64,000 nt of DNA from Sphingopyxis sp. H053 (lineage in GTDB: Bacteria; Pseudomonadota; Alphaproteobacteria; Sphingomonadales; Sphingomonadaceae), in NCBI RefSeq assembly GCF_001468225.1, contig NZ_LNRU01000015.1, positions 1 through 64,000 of the forward strand, given 5' to 3'. Below are positions 42,764 to 51,635 of this stretch, piece by piece. The first letter of the stretch is position 1. The number at the start of each line of letters is the position of its first letter. The translations under genes were made by a program, and so were the position numbers. A model generated the notes under the pieces. The model ran no database searches. It saw nothing but the letters and a program-made list of their open reading frames with translations, and was not told the origin of the DNA.

Positions 42764-43933
42764 ATGGCAAAGCGTGATTATCTTCAGAACCTGATGCGCG
42801 ATCTCGAATCGCATACCGAGGTGCGGCGGTTCGGTAGCGGCTGGCTCTCGGGCTTCTTCGGGCTGCTCTTCGCGGTCGCCGGCTTCTTCATGGTAATCGC
42901 GCTGCGCTTCCCCGACTGGTTCGCGACCCCCGAGCTTGAAATCATCAAGCATTGGGGCGGCTTTCGCGGGCTGGTCCATGCGATCCTGCTCGTGAGCTAT
43001 GGCCTTTCGCTGCTCAGCCTGCTGCTCCGCCCGCGCAAGGCGCTCGGCCTCACCGCGCTGATGATCGGGCTCGCCGCGATCCTCGTCGGCGGTGCGAACG
43101 TCCAGCCGCAGGAAACGCGCGACTGGGGCATTTTCTTCGGGCTCGACTTCTTCGTCGTGAACCTGCTCGTCACCGGCTTCATGTTCGCGCCATTGGAGCG
43201 CGCCTTTCCGCATCGCCGGACGCAGCGCCTGTTCCGCATCGAATGGCGCGAGGATCTTTTCTATTATCTCGTCAGCACGATGTTCGTGCAGGTTCTGGGC
43301 TTCCTCGCGCTCGCGCCCTCGACGATCATCAACGAGAATACGTCGAACTGGGAGGCGTTCCGTGCCGGGGTCGCCTCGCTGCCGTGGATCGTCCAGTTCG
43401 CCATCGTGCTCGTCGCGTCGGACATGGCGCAATATTTCTTCCATCGCACCTTCCACCGCTACCCCTTCCTCTGGGGTTTCCATGCGGTGCACCACAGCGC
43501 GAAATCGATGGACTGGCTCGCGGGATCGCGGATGCATTTCGTCGAGATCATCCTTTTGCGCTCGATCACCTCGCTGCCGCTCTTCACCTTGGGTTTCGCG
43601 CCGTCGGTGATGCAGGCCTATATCGGCTTCGTCTATGTCTGGTCGTCGCTGCTCCACGCCAATGTCGGCGGCAATTTCAACCGGCTGGGCCACTGGATCG
43701 CGACCCCGCGTTTCCATCACTGGCACCATGGGCTCGAGCGCGAGGCGTTCGACGTCAATTTCGCGATTCACTTTCCGTGGATCGACAAGATGTTCGGCAC
43801 CTTCCACCTGCCCAAGGACCGCTGGCCCGAAAATTACGGCATCCCCGAAGATGTGCCGCGCAGCTATTGGGGCCAGTTCCTCTATCCCTGGACGCGCACG
43901 GGCAAGAAGACCGACGAAACGCCGGCTGAGTAG
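42764..43933 (+). CDS. Sterol desaturase/fatty acid hydroxylase superfamily protein
   Basis: The 389-residue membrane protein has four to six helices and the di-iron histidine boxes of the family: HRTFH near 228, HAVHHS near 243 and HHWHH near 316. It hydroxylates or desaturates a lipid using oxygen; the lipid is unknown. The N-terminal 90 residues are an additional two-helix region. A GAGGGGG sequence precedes ATG 42764. It stands between a REP-like element and the DUF2946-like gene, with no evident operon partner. Confidence 0.85.
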   Translation: MAKRDYLQNLMRDLESHTEVRRFGSGWLSGFFGLLFAVAGFFMVIALRFPDWFATPELEIIKHWGGFRGLVHAILLVSYGLSLLSLLLRPRKALGLTALMIGLAAILVGGANVQPQETRDWGIFFGLDFFVVNLLVTGFMFAPLERAFPHRRTQRLFRIEWREDLFYYLVSTMFVQVLGFLALAPSTIINENTSNWEAFRAGVASLPWIVQFAIVLVASDMAQYFFHRTFHRYPFLWGFHAVHHSAKSMDWLAGSRMHFVEIILLRSITSLPLFTLGFAPSVMQAYIGFVYVWSSLLHANVGGNFNRLGHWIATPRFHHWHHGLEREAFDVNFAIHFPWIDKMFGTFHLPKDRWPENYGIPEDVPRSYWGQFLYPWTRTGKKTDETPAE

Positions 43934-43983
43934 GGCAATCTGTCCGCTTGCCAGCATCGTGGGCGCGCCATAAGGCGCGGGGC

Positions 43984-44376
43984 GTGAGCCTGCTCGCCGC
44001 CTTTCGCCGTCCCGGCATCCTGCTGCTTTTGCCGCTGCTGCTCGCGCTCGCCGCGCGGGTGCTCGTCGCGCCGGGCTGGATGATCGAGAGCGATGCGGGC
44101 GGGTCGATTACCGTGCGCATCTGTTCGGATCCCGCCAACCCCGGCGGCACGATGACGATCCCGCTCGAGAAAGCCGGCGACCATAATGCGGGCGAAGCGC
44201 AGCAACATTGCCCGTGGGGCGCGCTCGCCAATGCGCCGATCGTCCCCGACCTGCCGGTACTCGCCGCCGCGCCAGTCACGGGCGAACCCGTCCCCGTCGC
44301 GGCACGCTCGCTCGGCTTCGCGCCGGGCATCGCCTCACCGCTGCCGCCGAGTACCGGACCACCCGCCTTCGCCTGA
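43984..44376 (+). CDS. DUF2946-like small exported protein
   Basis: The 130-residue protein has a hydrophobic segment (PGILLLLPLLLALAARVLV), then APGWMIESDAGGSITVRICSDP and AQQHCPWGALANAP, ending in a Pro/Ala-rich tail. This resembles the DUF2946 group, small proteins often found next to metal-related TonB receptors. Two cysteines and a few histidines might bind a metal. The start is GTG 43984. TTG 43948 would add 12 residues. It is followed by the TonB receptor, so it may belong to that unit. Confidence 0.6.
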   Translation: MSLLAAFRRPGILLLLPLLLALAARVLVAPGWMIESDAGGSITVRICSDPANPGGTMTIPLEKAGDHNAGEAQQHCPWGALANAPIVPDLPVLAAAPVTGEPVPVAARSLGFAPGIASPLPPSTGPPAFA

Positions 44377-44445
44377 TCCAGACCAATCGGCTGCCCGCGC
44401 TTTCGCGCGGCGCGGCCCATGACTGTATTCAGCGAAGGAAAATCT

Positions 44446-46455
44446 ATGAAAACCCGTACCCATGGGGCCGCGCCGTTGCTGGCGCTTGCGACCTGTCTTG
44501 TCGCCGCTCCCGTCCGTGCCGAAGAGGTCGATTCGACCATCATCGTCACCGCACCGACCGCCACCGACGCTGCCGAGGAGCGCGCCGCACGCACGCCGGG
44601 CGGCACGGACGTCGTGTCATACGACGACTATGCCGACAAATCGGTCGTAAGCCTGCGCGACACGCTCGCTTTCTCACCGGGCGTTTATCTCCAGCCGCGT
44701 TACGGGCAGGAGGTTCGCATATCGGTCCGCGGTTCGGGCCTGTCGCGCGGCTTCCACATGCGCGGGCTGACGCTGCTCCAGGACGGCGTGCCGATCAACC
44801 TCGCCGACGACAATGGCGATTTCCAGGAACTCGAACCGATCTTCTTCGACCATCTCGAAGTCTATCGCGGCGCCAATGCGCTGCGCTTCGGGTCGGGCAC
44901 GCTCGGCGGCGCGATCAACGGCGTGACCCCGACGGGGCGCACGGCGAAGGGGATTTACCTGCGCGGCGACGTCGGCAGCTTCGACAGCGTGCGCGGCCTC
45001 GTCTCGGCGGGCGTCGCGAGCGACCGCGTCGATGCGTGGGGCGCGATCAGCGCCGATACGTCGGACGGCGACCGCGACCATGCGAAACGCCGCAGCCTGC
45101 GCTTTCAAGGCAATGTTGGAATGCGTTTCAGCGACGTGGTGAACACGCGCTTCTACGCCAGCGTCAACCATATCCGGCAGGAAATTCCCGGCGCGCTGAC
45201 GATGGCGGAGGCTCTGTCGACCCCGCGCAAGGCCAACGCTGGCGCGGTCGCGGGCGATCAGGCGCGCGATATCGACTCGCTGCGCCTCCAGAACCGCACA
45301 AGCTTCGACTGGGGCGCTCTGACCCTCGACGTCGGCGGCTTCGTCAACGCCAAGTCGCTCCACCACCCGATCTTCCAGCTCATCGACCAGAAGTCGGTCG
45401 ATGTGGGAGGCTTCTTCCGCGCCGACTATGCGACCGGCCCGGTCGAAGTCACGCTGGGCGGGGAAATCCGCCGCGGCAGCACCGATGCGCGCCAGTTCGT
45501 CAATACCGGCGGGCGGCGCGGCGTGCTGACCTTCGACGCCGACCAGAAAGCGCAGACCGCGACGCTCTATGGCGAAGTCCGCGTGCGGCCGGTCGAGGCG
45601 CTGACCTTGATTGCGGGCGGCGTCTACGCCGACGGCTGGCGCAAGCGGACCGTCAATTTTTCGAGCAGCCCGGCGACCGACGGCCGGATCGACTTCGACG
45701 CCTTCTCGCCCAAAGTCGGCCTGTTGTTCGAGCCGGCCGCCGATATCCAGATCTTCGCCAACTACAGCCGCTCGGCCGAATTCCCCGGCTTCGGCGAAGT
45801 GTTCCAGACGATCGGCACCCCGCCGACGAGCACGGTCGTTTCGGACATCCGCCCGCAGCGCGCATGGACCGCCGAGATCGGCACGCGCGGCAGGCGTGGT
45901 TTCGCGAGCTGGGATATCGCCGTCTACCGCTCGACGCTGAAAGGCGAGTTGCTCCAGTTCACGACGAACGCCAGCATCCCCGCCGCGACCTTCAACGCCG
46001 CCCGCACGCTCCACCAGGGCGTGGAGGCCGGATTGGATCTGGCACCGACCGACTGGCTGCGGCTGCGGCAGGTCTACACCTACAGCGACTTCCGTTTCCG
46101 GGGTGACGCGCAATTCGGCGACAACCGTCTGCCGGTCGTGCCGAAACACGTCTACCGCGCCGAACTCCGCCTCGGCAGCGACGCGCTGCACATCGCGCCG
46201 AACCTCGAATGGGTGCCCGACGGACCGTTCGCCGACTACCGCAATCAGGTCCGCACCCCGGGCTATGCGCTGCTCGGCGTCACCGGCGGCGCGGCGATTG
46301 CGCAGGGCATCGACGCCTTTGTCGACGTCCGCAACATCACAGGCAAGAAGGCGATCGGCGATATCAGCGCGGCGATCGCCGTCACACCCGCATCGGCGAT
46401 CTATTACCCCGTCGAACGCCGCGCGGTCTCCGCGGGCATCCGCGCGCGCTTCTAA
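44446..46455 (+). CDS. TonB-dependent outer membrane receptor
   Basis: The 669-residue receptor has a signal peptide (1-24, ending PVRAEE), a plug domain (about 45-160, with SLRDTLAFSPGVYLQPRYGQEVRISVRGSGLSR and HLEVYRGANALRFGSGTLGGAING) and a 22-strand-type barrel ending RARF. Residues 34-38 (TIIVTA) are probably the TonB box region. It imports a chelated metal or similar ligand using proton motive force. The specific ligand is unknown. A good GAAGGAAAATCT lies before ATG 44446. The PepSY protein follows, then the molybdate-type transporter. Confidence 0.9.
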   Translation: MKTRTHGAAPLLALATCLVAAPVRAEEVDSTIIVTAPTATDAAEERAARTPGGTDVVSYDDYADKSVVSLRDTLAFSPGVYLQPRYGQEVRISVRGSGLSRGFHMRGLTLLQDGVPINLADDNGDFQELEPIFFDHLEVYRGANALRFGSGTLGGAINGVTPTGRTAKGIYLRGDVGSFDSVRGLVSAGVASDRVDAWGAISADTSDGDRDHAKRRSLRFQGNVGMRFSDVVNTRFYASVNHIRQEIPGALTMAEALSTPRKANAGAVAGDQARDIDSLRLQNRTSFDWGALTLDVGGFVNAKSLHHPIFQLIDQKSVDVGGFFRADYATGPVEVTLGGEIRRGSTDARQFVNTGGRRGVLTFDADQKAQTATLYGEVRVRPVEALTLIAGGVYADGWRKRTVNFSSSPATDGRIDFDAFSPKVGLLFEPAADIQIFANYSRSAEFPGFGEVFQTIGTPPTSTVVSDIRPQRAWTAEIGTRGRRGFASWDIAVYRSTLKGELLQFTTNASIPAATFNAARTLHQGVEAGLDLAPTDWLRLRQVYTYSDFRFRGDAQFGDNRLPVVPKHVYRAELRLGSDALHIAPNLEWVPDGPFADYRNQVRTPGYALLGVTGGAAIAQGIDAFVDVRNITGKKAIGDISAAIAVTPASAIYYPVERRAVSAGIRARF

Positions 46456-46470
46456 AGGGCAGGGCAGGGG

Positions 46471-47823
46471 ATGACCGACAGCAACCGCGTTCCGCTCTAT
46501 CGCACGATCTGGCGCTGGCATTTCTACGCCGGGCTGTTCGTCGTCCCCTTTGTCTTGATCCTGTCGGCGACGGGGGCCGCCTATCTGTTCAAGCCGCAGA
46601 TCGACCGGTGGGAGGAGCGCGCATGGCGCGACCTGCCGTCGGCGGGCGCGGTCGACGCCGATGCGCGGGTCGCCGCCGTGCTCGCGGCCAATCCGGGCGC
46701 GAGCTTTCATTACTACCGCATCCCCGAAGCATCGGGCGATGCGGCGGTCGTCCATATCGGCCTGCCGGATGGGGGAATGCGCGATGTCGCCGTCTCGCCG
46801 CAGGGACAGGTGATCGGCGCCGCGGATCCCGACCAGCGCATCTCGGCCTGGCTCTCGCGCATCCACGGCACATTGCTGATCGGCCGCGCCGGCCGCCTGC
46901 TCGTCGAACTCGCCGCGAGCTGGGCGATCGTGATGATCCTGACCGGCCTCTATCTCTGGTGGCCGCGCGGACGCGGTGCGGCGGGCGTCGTCTGGCCGCG
47001 GCTGTCGCTCGGGGGTCGCGCGGCGCTGCGCGACCTCCACGCCGTCACCGGCTTCTGGGTCTCGGGCCTCGCGCTGATCCTGCTTTTCACCGCGCTGCCG
47101 TGGACCGAGGTGTGGGCTAGCGGCCTTCGCACCGTCCGCGCCGAAATGGGTTGGGTGTCGGGCGTTCAGGACTGGAAGGGCGGCGCCAACCCGCACGCCG
47201 CGCACGATCATCATGCGATGGCGGCGGCCCAGCCGGCGGGACCGCCTCCGCAAGCGCGTCTGGAATATATCGTCCTCCGCGCCCGCAGCGAGCATATGCC
47301 CGCGCCCGCAATCATCCAGCCGCCGGGCGCACCCAACGCTTTCGGTCCGCCGAATGGCAATATGTGGACGCTGACCACACTTACCCAGAATCGCCCGCTG
47401 GTGCGCAAGGTGAGCTACGACCCTGAAACGAGCCTCGAAGTCGCGCGCAGCGGCTTTGCCGAAAAACACGCCATCGACCGCGCCGTCGGTTACGGAATCG
47501 CATGGCACGAGGGCCAGCTCTTCGGCCTCGCCAACCAGTTGATCGGCGTCGCGACCGCGCTCGCGCTCTTCACCCTCGCCATCTCCGGCTTCCTGATGTG
47601 GCGTCGCCGCAGACCCGATGATGCGCTCGGCGCGCGGCCCGCTGCGCGCGATCCCGCAAAGCTCAAGGGCGTTGCCGCGTTGATCCTGATCCTCGCCGCG
47701 CTTCTCCCCATGCTCGCCGCCTCGCTGATCCTCCTCTGGATCGTCGAGCGATTGATCCTTCCGCGCATGCCGGGCATGGCGCGATGGCTCGGCGTTGCGG
47801 CGAAGGCCCCGGCGCGCCTATAG
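46471..47823 (+). CDS. PepSY-associated membrane protein
   Basis: The 450-residue protein has four membrane helices (about 14-36, 145-165, 190-212 and 350-375), with a further C-terminal hydrophobic region (about 400-435). A large domain lies between the first two, and a histidine-rich stretch, HAAHDHHAM, is near residue 250 between helices 3 and 4. The layout is that of PiuB-type PepSY_TM proteins that accompany iron or other metal receptors, possibly reducing a metal complex. The His-rich motif suggests metal binding. GGGCAGGGG precedes ATG 46471. Confidence 0.8.
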   Translation: MTDSNRVPLYRTIWRWHFYAGLFVVPFVLILSATGAAYLFKPQIDRWEERAWRDLPSAGAVDADARVAAVLAANPGASFHYYRIPEASGDAAVVHIGLPDGGMRDVAVSPQGQVIGAADPDQRISAWLSRIHGTLLIGRAGRLLVELAASWAIVMILTGLYLWWPRGRGAAGVVWPRLSLGGRAALRDLHAVTGFWVSGLALILLFTALPWTEVWASGLRTVRAEMGWVSGVQDWKGGANPHAAHDHHAMAAAQPAGPPPQARLEYIVLRARSEHMPAPAIIQPPGAPNAFGPPNGNMWTLTTLTQNRPLVRKVSYDPETSLEVARSGFAEKHAIDRAVGYGIAWHEGQLFGLANQLIGVATALALFTLAISGFLMWRRRRPDDALGARPAARDPAKLKGVAALILILAALLPMLAASLILLWIVERLILPRMPGMARWLGVAAKAPARL

Positions 47824-47830
47824 GTTGCCA

Positions 47831-48595
47831 ATGGCCCGCGCCCTCCACCTGTTCGCCCTGCTCATCGCGCTGCTCCTCGCCCCGGCCGCGTTCGCGCAGG
47901 AGCGCGGCCCGGTCGTGCTCGCGGCGGCGAGCCTGCAGGAGTCGCTCACCGAAGCGGCAAATGCGTGGGCGGCGAAGGGGCACGCCAAACCCGTCCTTTC
48001 CTTTGCCGCCTCGTCGGCGCTCGCGCGGCAGGTCATGGCGGGCGCCCCCGCCGACCTCTTCCTCTCGGCCGACGAGGAGTGGATGGACGCGGTCGCGAAG
48101 GCCGGCCTGCTTCGCGCGGGCACCCGCACGACCTTGCTCGGCAACCGCCTCGTGCTGATCGCCCCCGCATCGAGCAAGGTCCGCCTGACCCCGGCGCGCG
48201 GCTTCGCGCTCGCCAGGGCGCTCGGCAGCGGCCGTCTTGCGCTCGCCGATCCCGACGCGGTGCCTGCGGGCAAATATGCGAAGGCGGCGCTCACGCATCT
48301 CGGCGTCTGGGCGAGCGTCGCGGCCAAGGTCGCCCCCGCCGAAAATGTCCGCGCGGCGATGGCGCTCGTCGAACGCGGCGCGGCGCCGCTCGGCATCGTC
48401 TACGCAACCGACGCGCGTGCGTCGAAAGCGGTGCGTGTCGTCGGTGTTTTTCCGGCATCGAGCCATCCGCCAATCCGCTACCCCGTCGCGCTGCTCAAGG
48501 CGTCGCGAAGCAGGGACGCCGCGGGTTTCCGCGCCTTCCTGCTGTCGAAACAGGGCCGCGCGATCTTCGTCCGCCACGGTTTTTCGGCGCCCTGA
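47831..48595 (+). CDS. modA: Molybdate ABC transporter substrate-binding protein
   Basis: The 254-residue periplasmic protein starts with a signal peptide (1-22, ending FAQE). ModA family features follow: VVLAAASLQESLTEAANAW, SFAASSALARQVMAGAPADLFLSADEEWM and LALADPDAVPAGKYAKAALTHLGVW. It binds molybdate or tungstate and delivers it to ModB. It is preceded by the PepSY gene with a gap of seven bases and overlaps modB by one base, so it is likely transcribed with the TonB unit. Confidence 0.93.
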   Translation: MARALHLFALLIALLLAPAAFAQERGPVVLAAASLQESLTEAANAWAAKGHAKPVLSFAASSALARQVMAGAPADLFLSADEEWMDAVAKAGLLRAGTRTTLLGNRLVLIAPASSKVRLTPARGFALARALGSGRLALADPDAVPAGKYAKAALTHLGVWASVAAKVAPAENVRAAMALVERGAAPLGIVYATDARASKAVRVVGVFPASSHPPIRYPVALLKASRSRDAAGFRAFLLSKQGRAIFVRHGFSAP

Positions 48596-49290
48596 TGCTT
48601 TCACCCGAAGAGTGGGGCATTGTCGCGCTGTCGCTGAAGGTCGGCGGCGTCGCGGTGCTCGCCACGCTTCCGATCGCCTTCGCGCTCGCGTGGCTGCTCG
48701 CGCGCCACCGCTTCCCCGGCCGCGTTGTCCTTGATGCGCTCGTCCATCTGCCGCTCGTCCTGCCCCCCGTTGTCACCGGCTGGCTGCTGCTGATCGCCTT
48801 CGGCCCGTTCGGCCCCGCCGGGCGCTGGCTCGAAAGCTGGTTCGGGGTGAGCCTGATGTTCCGCTGGACCGGCGCCGCGCTGGCGGCGGCGATCATGGCG
48901 CTGCCGCTGATGGTGCGCGCGATGCGGCTGTCGATCGAGGGGATCGACCGGCGGCTCGAGGGCGCGGCGCGGACGCTCGGCGCGAGCCCCTGGCACAGCT
49001 TCTGGACGATCAGCCTGCCGCTCGCGCTCCCCGGCATCCTCGCCGCGCTCGTCCTCGGCTTCGCACGCTCGATCGGCGAGTTCGGCGCGACGATTACGTT
49101 CGTCTCGAACATCCCCGGCGAAACGCGCACGCTGCCGCTCGCCATCTATTCGGCGCTGCAGGTGCCCGGTGGCGAAGCGATGGTGACGCGGCTCGCGCTG
49201 CTCTCGGTCGCGCTTTCGCTCGGCGCGCTGGTGCTTTCCGAATGGCTCGTCCGCCGCACGCATCGCGAAAGGCAGCGCCATGGCGATTGA
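48595..49290 (+). CDS. modB: Molybdate ABC transporter permease
   Basis: The 231-residue ModB protein has five to six membrane helices and the ABC permease EAA-like loop, RTLGASPWHSFWTISLPLALPG. Other characteristic segments are PLVLPPVVTGWLLLIAFG and GFARSIGEFGATITFVSNIPGETRTLPLAIYSALQ. It forms the channel fed by ModA and powered by ModC. ATG 48595 overlaps the modA stop. Its stop lies 11 bases inside modC, so the three genes are tightly coupled. Confidence 0.94.
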   Translation: MLSPEEWGIVALSLKVGGVAVLATLPIAFALAWLLARHRFPGRVVLDALVHLPLVLPPVVTGWLLLIAFGPFGPAGRWLESWFGVSLMFRWTGAALAAAIMALPLMVRAMRLSIEGIDRRLEGAARTLGASPWHSFWTISLPLALPGILAALVLGFARSIGEFGATITFVSNIPGETRTLPLAIYSALQVPGGEAMVTRLALLSVALSLGALVLSEWLVRRTHRERQRHGD

Positions 49291-49900
49291 TATCGACGTC
49301 GCCAGGCGTCTCGGCGACCGCAGCATCGCCGCGCGCTTCACCGCGGGGCCCGGCCTGACCGCCCTGTTCGGGCCATCGGGCGCGGGCAAGACGAGCATCC
49401 TCAACATGGTCGCGGGACTGCTGAGGCCCGACCGCGGCCATATCCGTATCGGCGACCGCACGCTGTTCGACGGCGCCATCGACCTGCCGCCCGAGGCGCG
49501 CCGCGTCGGCTATGTCTTTCAGGACGGGCGGCTCTTCCCGCACCGCCGCGTCCGCGCGAACCTGACCTACGGCCATGACATCGTGCCGGCGGCGCATCGC
49601 TGGATGACCCTCGACGAGGCGGTACAATTCCTCGGCATCGCCCATCTGCTCGATCGTTGGCCGCATAGCCTGTCGGGGGGCGAGGCGCAGCGCGTAGCGA
49701 TCGGCCGCGCCTTGCTCGCGGGGCCGGAAATCCTGCTGATGGACGAACCCCTGTCGTCGCTCGACACCGCGCGGCGCAACGATATCATGATGGTGATCGA
49801 GCGGATTCGCGACGAGCTCAAACTGCCGATCCTCTACGTCAGCCACGACCGCGCCGAGGTCGACCGGCTCGCGACCTCGGTGGTGGCGATCGGCGAATAA
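49280..49900 (+). CDS. modC: Molybdate ABC transporter ATPase, short form
   Basis: The 206-residue ATPase has Walker A FGPSGAGKTS, the signature LSGGEAQRVAIGRALL and Walker B EILLMDEPLSSLD, followed by the switch histidine SHDRAEVDR. Usual ModC proteins are about 350 residues and end in a molybdate-binding TOBE/Mop domain. Here the protein stops straight after the ATPase core, so that domain is missing. The gene is not obviously frameshifted. It overlaps modB by 11 bases. phhA follows 39 bases later with its own operator-like palindrome. Confidence 0.88.
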   Translation: MAIDIDVARRLGDRSIAARFTAGPGLTALFGPSGAGKTSILNMVAGLLRPDRGHIRIGDRTLFDGAIDLPPEARRVGYVFQDGRLFPHRRVRANLTYGHDIVPAAHRWMTLDEAVQFLGIAHLLDRWPHSLSGGEAQRVAIGRALLAGPEILLMDEPLSSLDTARRNDIMMVIERIRDELKLPILYVSHDRAEVDRLATSVVAIGE

Positions 49901-49901
49901 A

Positions 49902-49915
49902 GTTTCACATGAAAC
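49902..49915. promoter_or_regulatory. Palindrome upstream of phhA
   Basis: GTTTCA (49902-49907), a two-base gap CA, then TGAAAC (49910-49915) form an exact inverted repeat. It lies directly after the modC stop and 25 to 38 bases before ATG 49940. This short AT-richer spot is the only candidate regulator site for phhA here. The binding protein is unknown. Confidence 0.5.
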
Positions 49916-49939
49916 CATTTTGATGATAGAAGCGGTCGT

Positions 49940-50812
49940 ATGGAAAGCCAGTTTACCCATGTCCATGACACGCCGCCGCCGGGTGCCGCGGCCGACTGGA
50001 CGATTTCGCAGAATTGGGACGCCTTCACCGCCGACGAGCATGCGATGTGGGACCGCCTCTTTGCGCGCCAGTCGGACATGCTCCCCGGCCGCGCCGCCGA
50101 CGCCTTCCTGCGCGGGATCGACGTGCTGCGCCTCGAAAAGCCGGGCATCCCCGATTATCGCGAGCTCAACGCGCGGCTGATGGCCGCGACGGGGTGGCAG
50201 GTGATCGCGGTGCCGGGGCTCGTCCCCGACGAGGTCTTCTTCGACCATCTCGCGAATCGCCGCTTTCCGGCGGGCAATTTCATCCGCACCCCCGAACAGC
50301 TCGATTACCTCCAGGAACCCGACGTCTTCCACGACGTCTTCGGCCATGTCCCGATGCTCGCCGACCCGGTGTTCGCGGACTATATGGTCGCGTACGGCGA
50401 AGGCGGGCTGCGCAGCCTCAAGTTCGACGCGCTGAAACAGCTCGCGCGGCTTTACTGGTACACGGTCGAATTCGGCCTGATCCGCGAAGCCGGCGGCCTG
50501 CGCATCTATGGCGCGGGCATCGTCTCGTCCTTTGCCGAAAGCGTTTTTGCGCTCGATTCGGACAGCCCGAACCGTATCGGCTTCGACCTCGCGCGCGTGA
50601 TGCGCACCGATTACCGGATCGACGATTTCCAGCAGAATTATTTCGTCATCGACAGCCTCGATCAGCTGCTCGACACGACGGTGAACACCGATTTCGCGCC
50701 GCTCTATGCCAAAAATGCCGCGCTGCCGCCGATTCCGATCGCCGACTTCCTGCCGAAGGATGAGGTGATCACGCGCGGCACACAGGAATATGCGCTCGCC
50801 AAGAGCGGCTGA
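49940..50812 (+). CDS. phhA: Phenylalanine 4-monooxygenase
   Basis: The 290-residue enzyme hydroxylates phenylalanine to tyrosine with tetrahydrobiopterin and iron. The iron ligands are H131 and H136 in FHDVFGHVPML, and E177 in WYTVEFGL. The catalytic core spans about 15-280, and the regulatory domain of animal enzymes is absent, as in bacteria. It is preceded by a palindrome at 49902. The convergent paralogue gene starts 4 bases after its stop. Other phenylalanine catabolism genes are not in the window. Confidence 0.95.
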   Translation: MESQFTHVHDTPPPGAAADWTISQNWDAFTADEHAMWDRLFARQSDMLPGRAADAFLRGIDVLRLEKPGIPDYRELNARLMAATGWQVIAVPGLVPDEVFFDHLANRRFPAGNFIRTPEQLDYLQEPDVFHDVFGHVPMLADPVFADYMVAYGEGGLRSLKFDALKQLARLYWYTVEFGLIREAGGLRIYGAGIVSSFAESVFALDSDSPNRIGFDLARVMRTDYRIDDFQQNYFVIDSLDQLLDTTVNTDFAPLYAKNAALPPIPIADFLPKDEVITRGTQEYALAKSG

Positions 50813-50815
50813 CCG

Positions 50816-51628
50816 TCACTCGCCGCTTTTACGGACCGTCGTCACCAGCTGGCGTCGCTGCTGATAGGCTTCGCGGTCGGGCGGCACGGTATAGATCCCG
50901 CGCAGCAGCGCCGCGTCGTGGCTCGACAACTCGCGGCGCTCTGCTTCGCCGTCGAACAGCGCCAGGATCGAATCCTTCGGCGGCGGCGGATTGCTCCGGA
51001 ACTCCGCGAGCGCGACCATGGCGGCATAGGCGGCGACGGCATCGAGCGGCGTGCCGTCGGCCTGTTCGACGTCGATCACGACGGTCGCCGACTGCAACGC
51101 GCGCACGACCTGCGTGCTGACGATGCTGCTGTTGTAGAGCTTCACGTAAAAATCGCTGATCGGCATCCCGTCGCGGCTTTCGTCGCGCGTCGTGTACCAC
51201 CAGCGGATCGCACCCGTGCCGTCGAGCACGCGATCGCGCGCCACCGGCGCCAGCTCGGCGAACTGGTCGGGCGCCTTGCGGCGCACCGCGCGCGCAAGGC
51301 TCCGGCCGTCCGAGCTGAAGGCGACGACGATATTCGCCTGGCAATCTGCGGGGGCGACCGGGGCACCCGCGGCAGCGGCGACCGTGCGAACGCGTGCGTT
51401 GACGATGGCCGCGACCGTTTCGTCGACCCCGACCGTGCGCGGGCACACGGGATCGACCCACCGCGCGAGCGGCTTGAGCTGCGCGATCCCGGCGCGCCGC
51501 ACATATTCGGCCGCGCGTTTCTTCGCTTCTTCGCGGGTAACGGGTGTCCCCGTGACGATAATCGCATCGGGATCGTCACCGGCAACGGGCGCGGCGGCGA
51601 GCAGGGCGATGGCGGCGAACAGGCTCAT
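50816..51628 (-). CDS. Hypothetical exported protein, tandem paralogue A
   Basis: The 270-residue protein has a short signal peptide (1-17) followed by an IIVTGTPVTREEAKKRAAEYVRR-type opening. Several conserved segments follow: PVCPRTVGVDETVAAIV, CQANIVVAF, IRWWYTTR and TVVIDVEQADGTPLDAVAAYAAMVALAE. No named domain is recognised. It is similar along its length to the gene directly upstream (51636-52517), so the two arose by duplication. ATG 51628 follows that gene's stop by seven bases. The product is presumably periplasmic; its function is unknown. Confidence 0.65.
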   Translation of the reverse strand: MSLFAAIALLAAAPVAGDDPDAIIVTGTPVTREEAKKRAAEYVRRAGIAQLKPLARWVDPVCPRTVGVDETVAAIVNARVRTVAAAAGAPVAPADCQANIVVAFSSDGRSLARAVRRKAPDQFAELAPVARDRVLDGTGAIRWWYTTRDESRDGMPISDFYVKLYNSSIVSTQVVRALQSATVVIDVEQADGTPLDAVAAYAAMVALAEFRSNPPPPKDSILALFDGEAERRELSSHDAALLRGIYTVPPDREAYQQRRQLVTTVRKSGE

Positions 51629-51635
51629 GGCCGGG

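Noticed and set aside
44674..47508. Long minus-strand open frame opposite the TonB receptor and PepSY genes (944 codons)
   Set aside because: It crosses two real plus-strand genes and is Arg/Ala/Asp-rich without domains. It is a shadow of codon bias.
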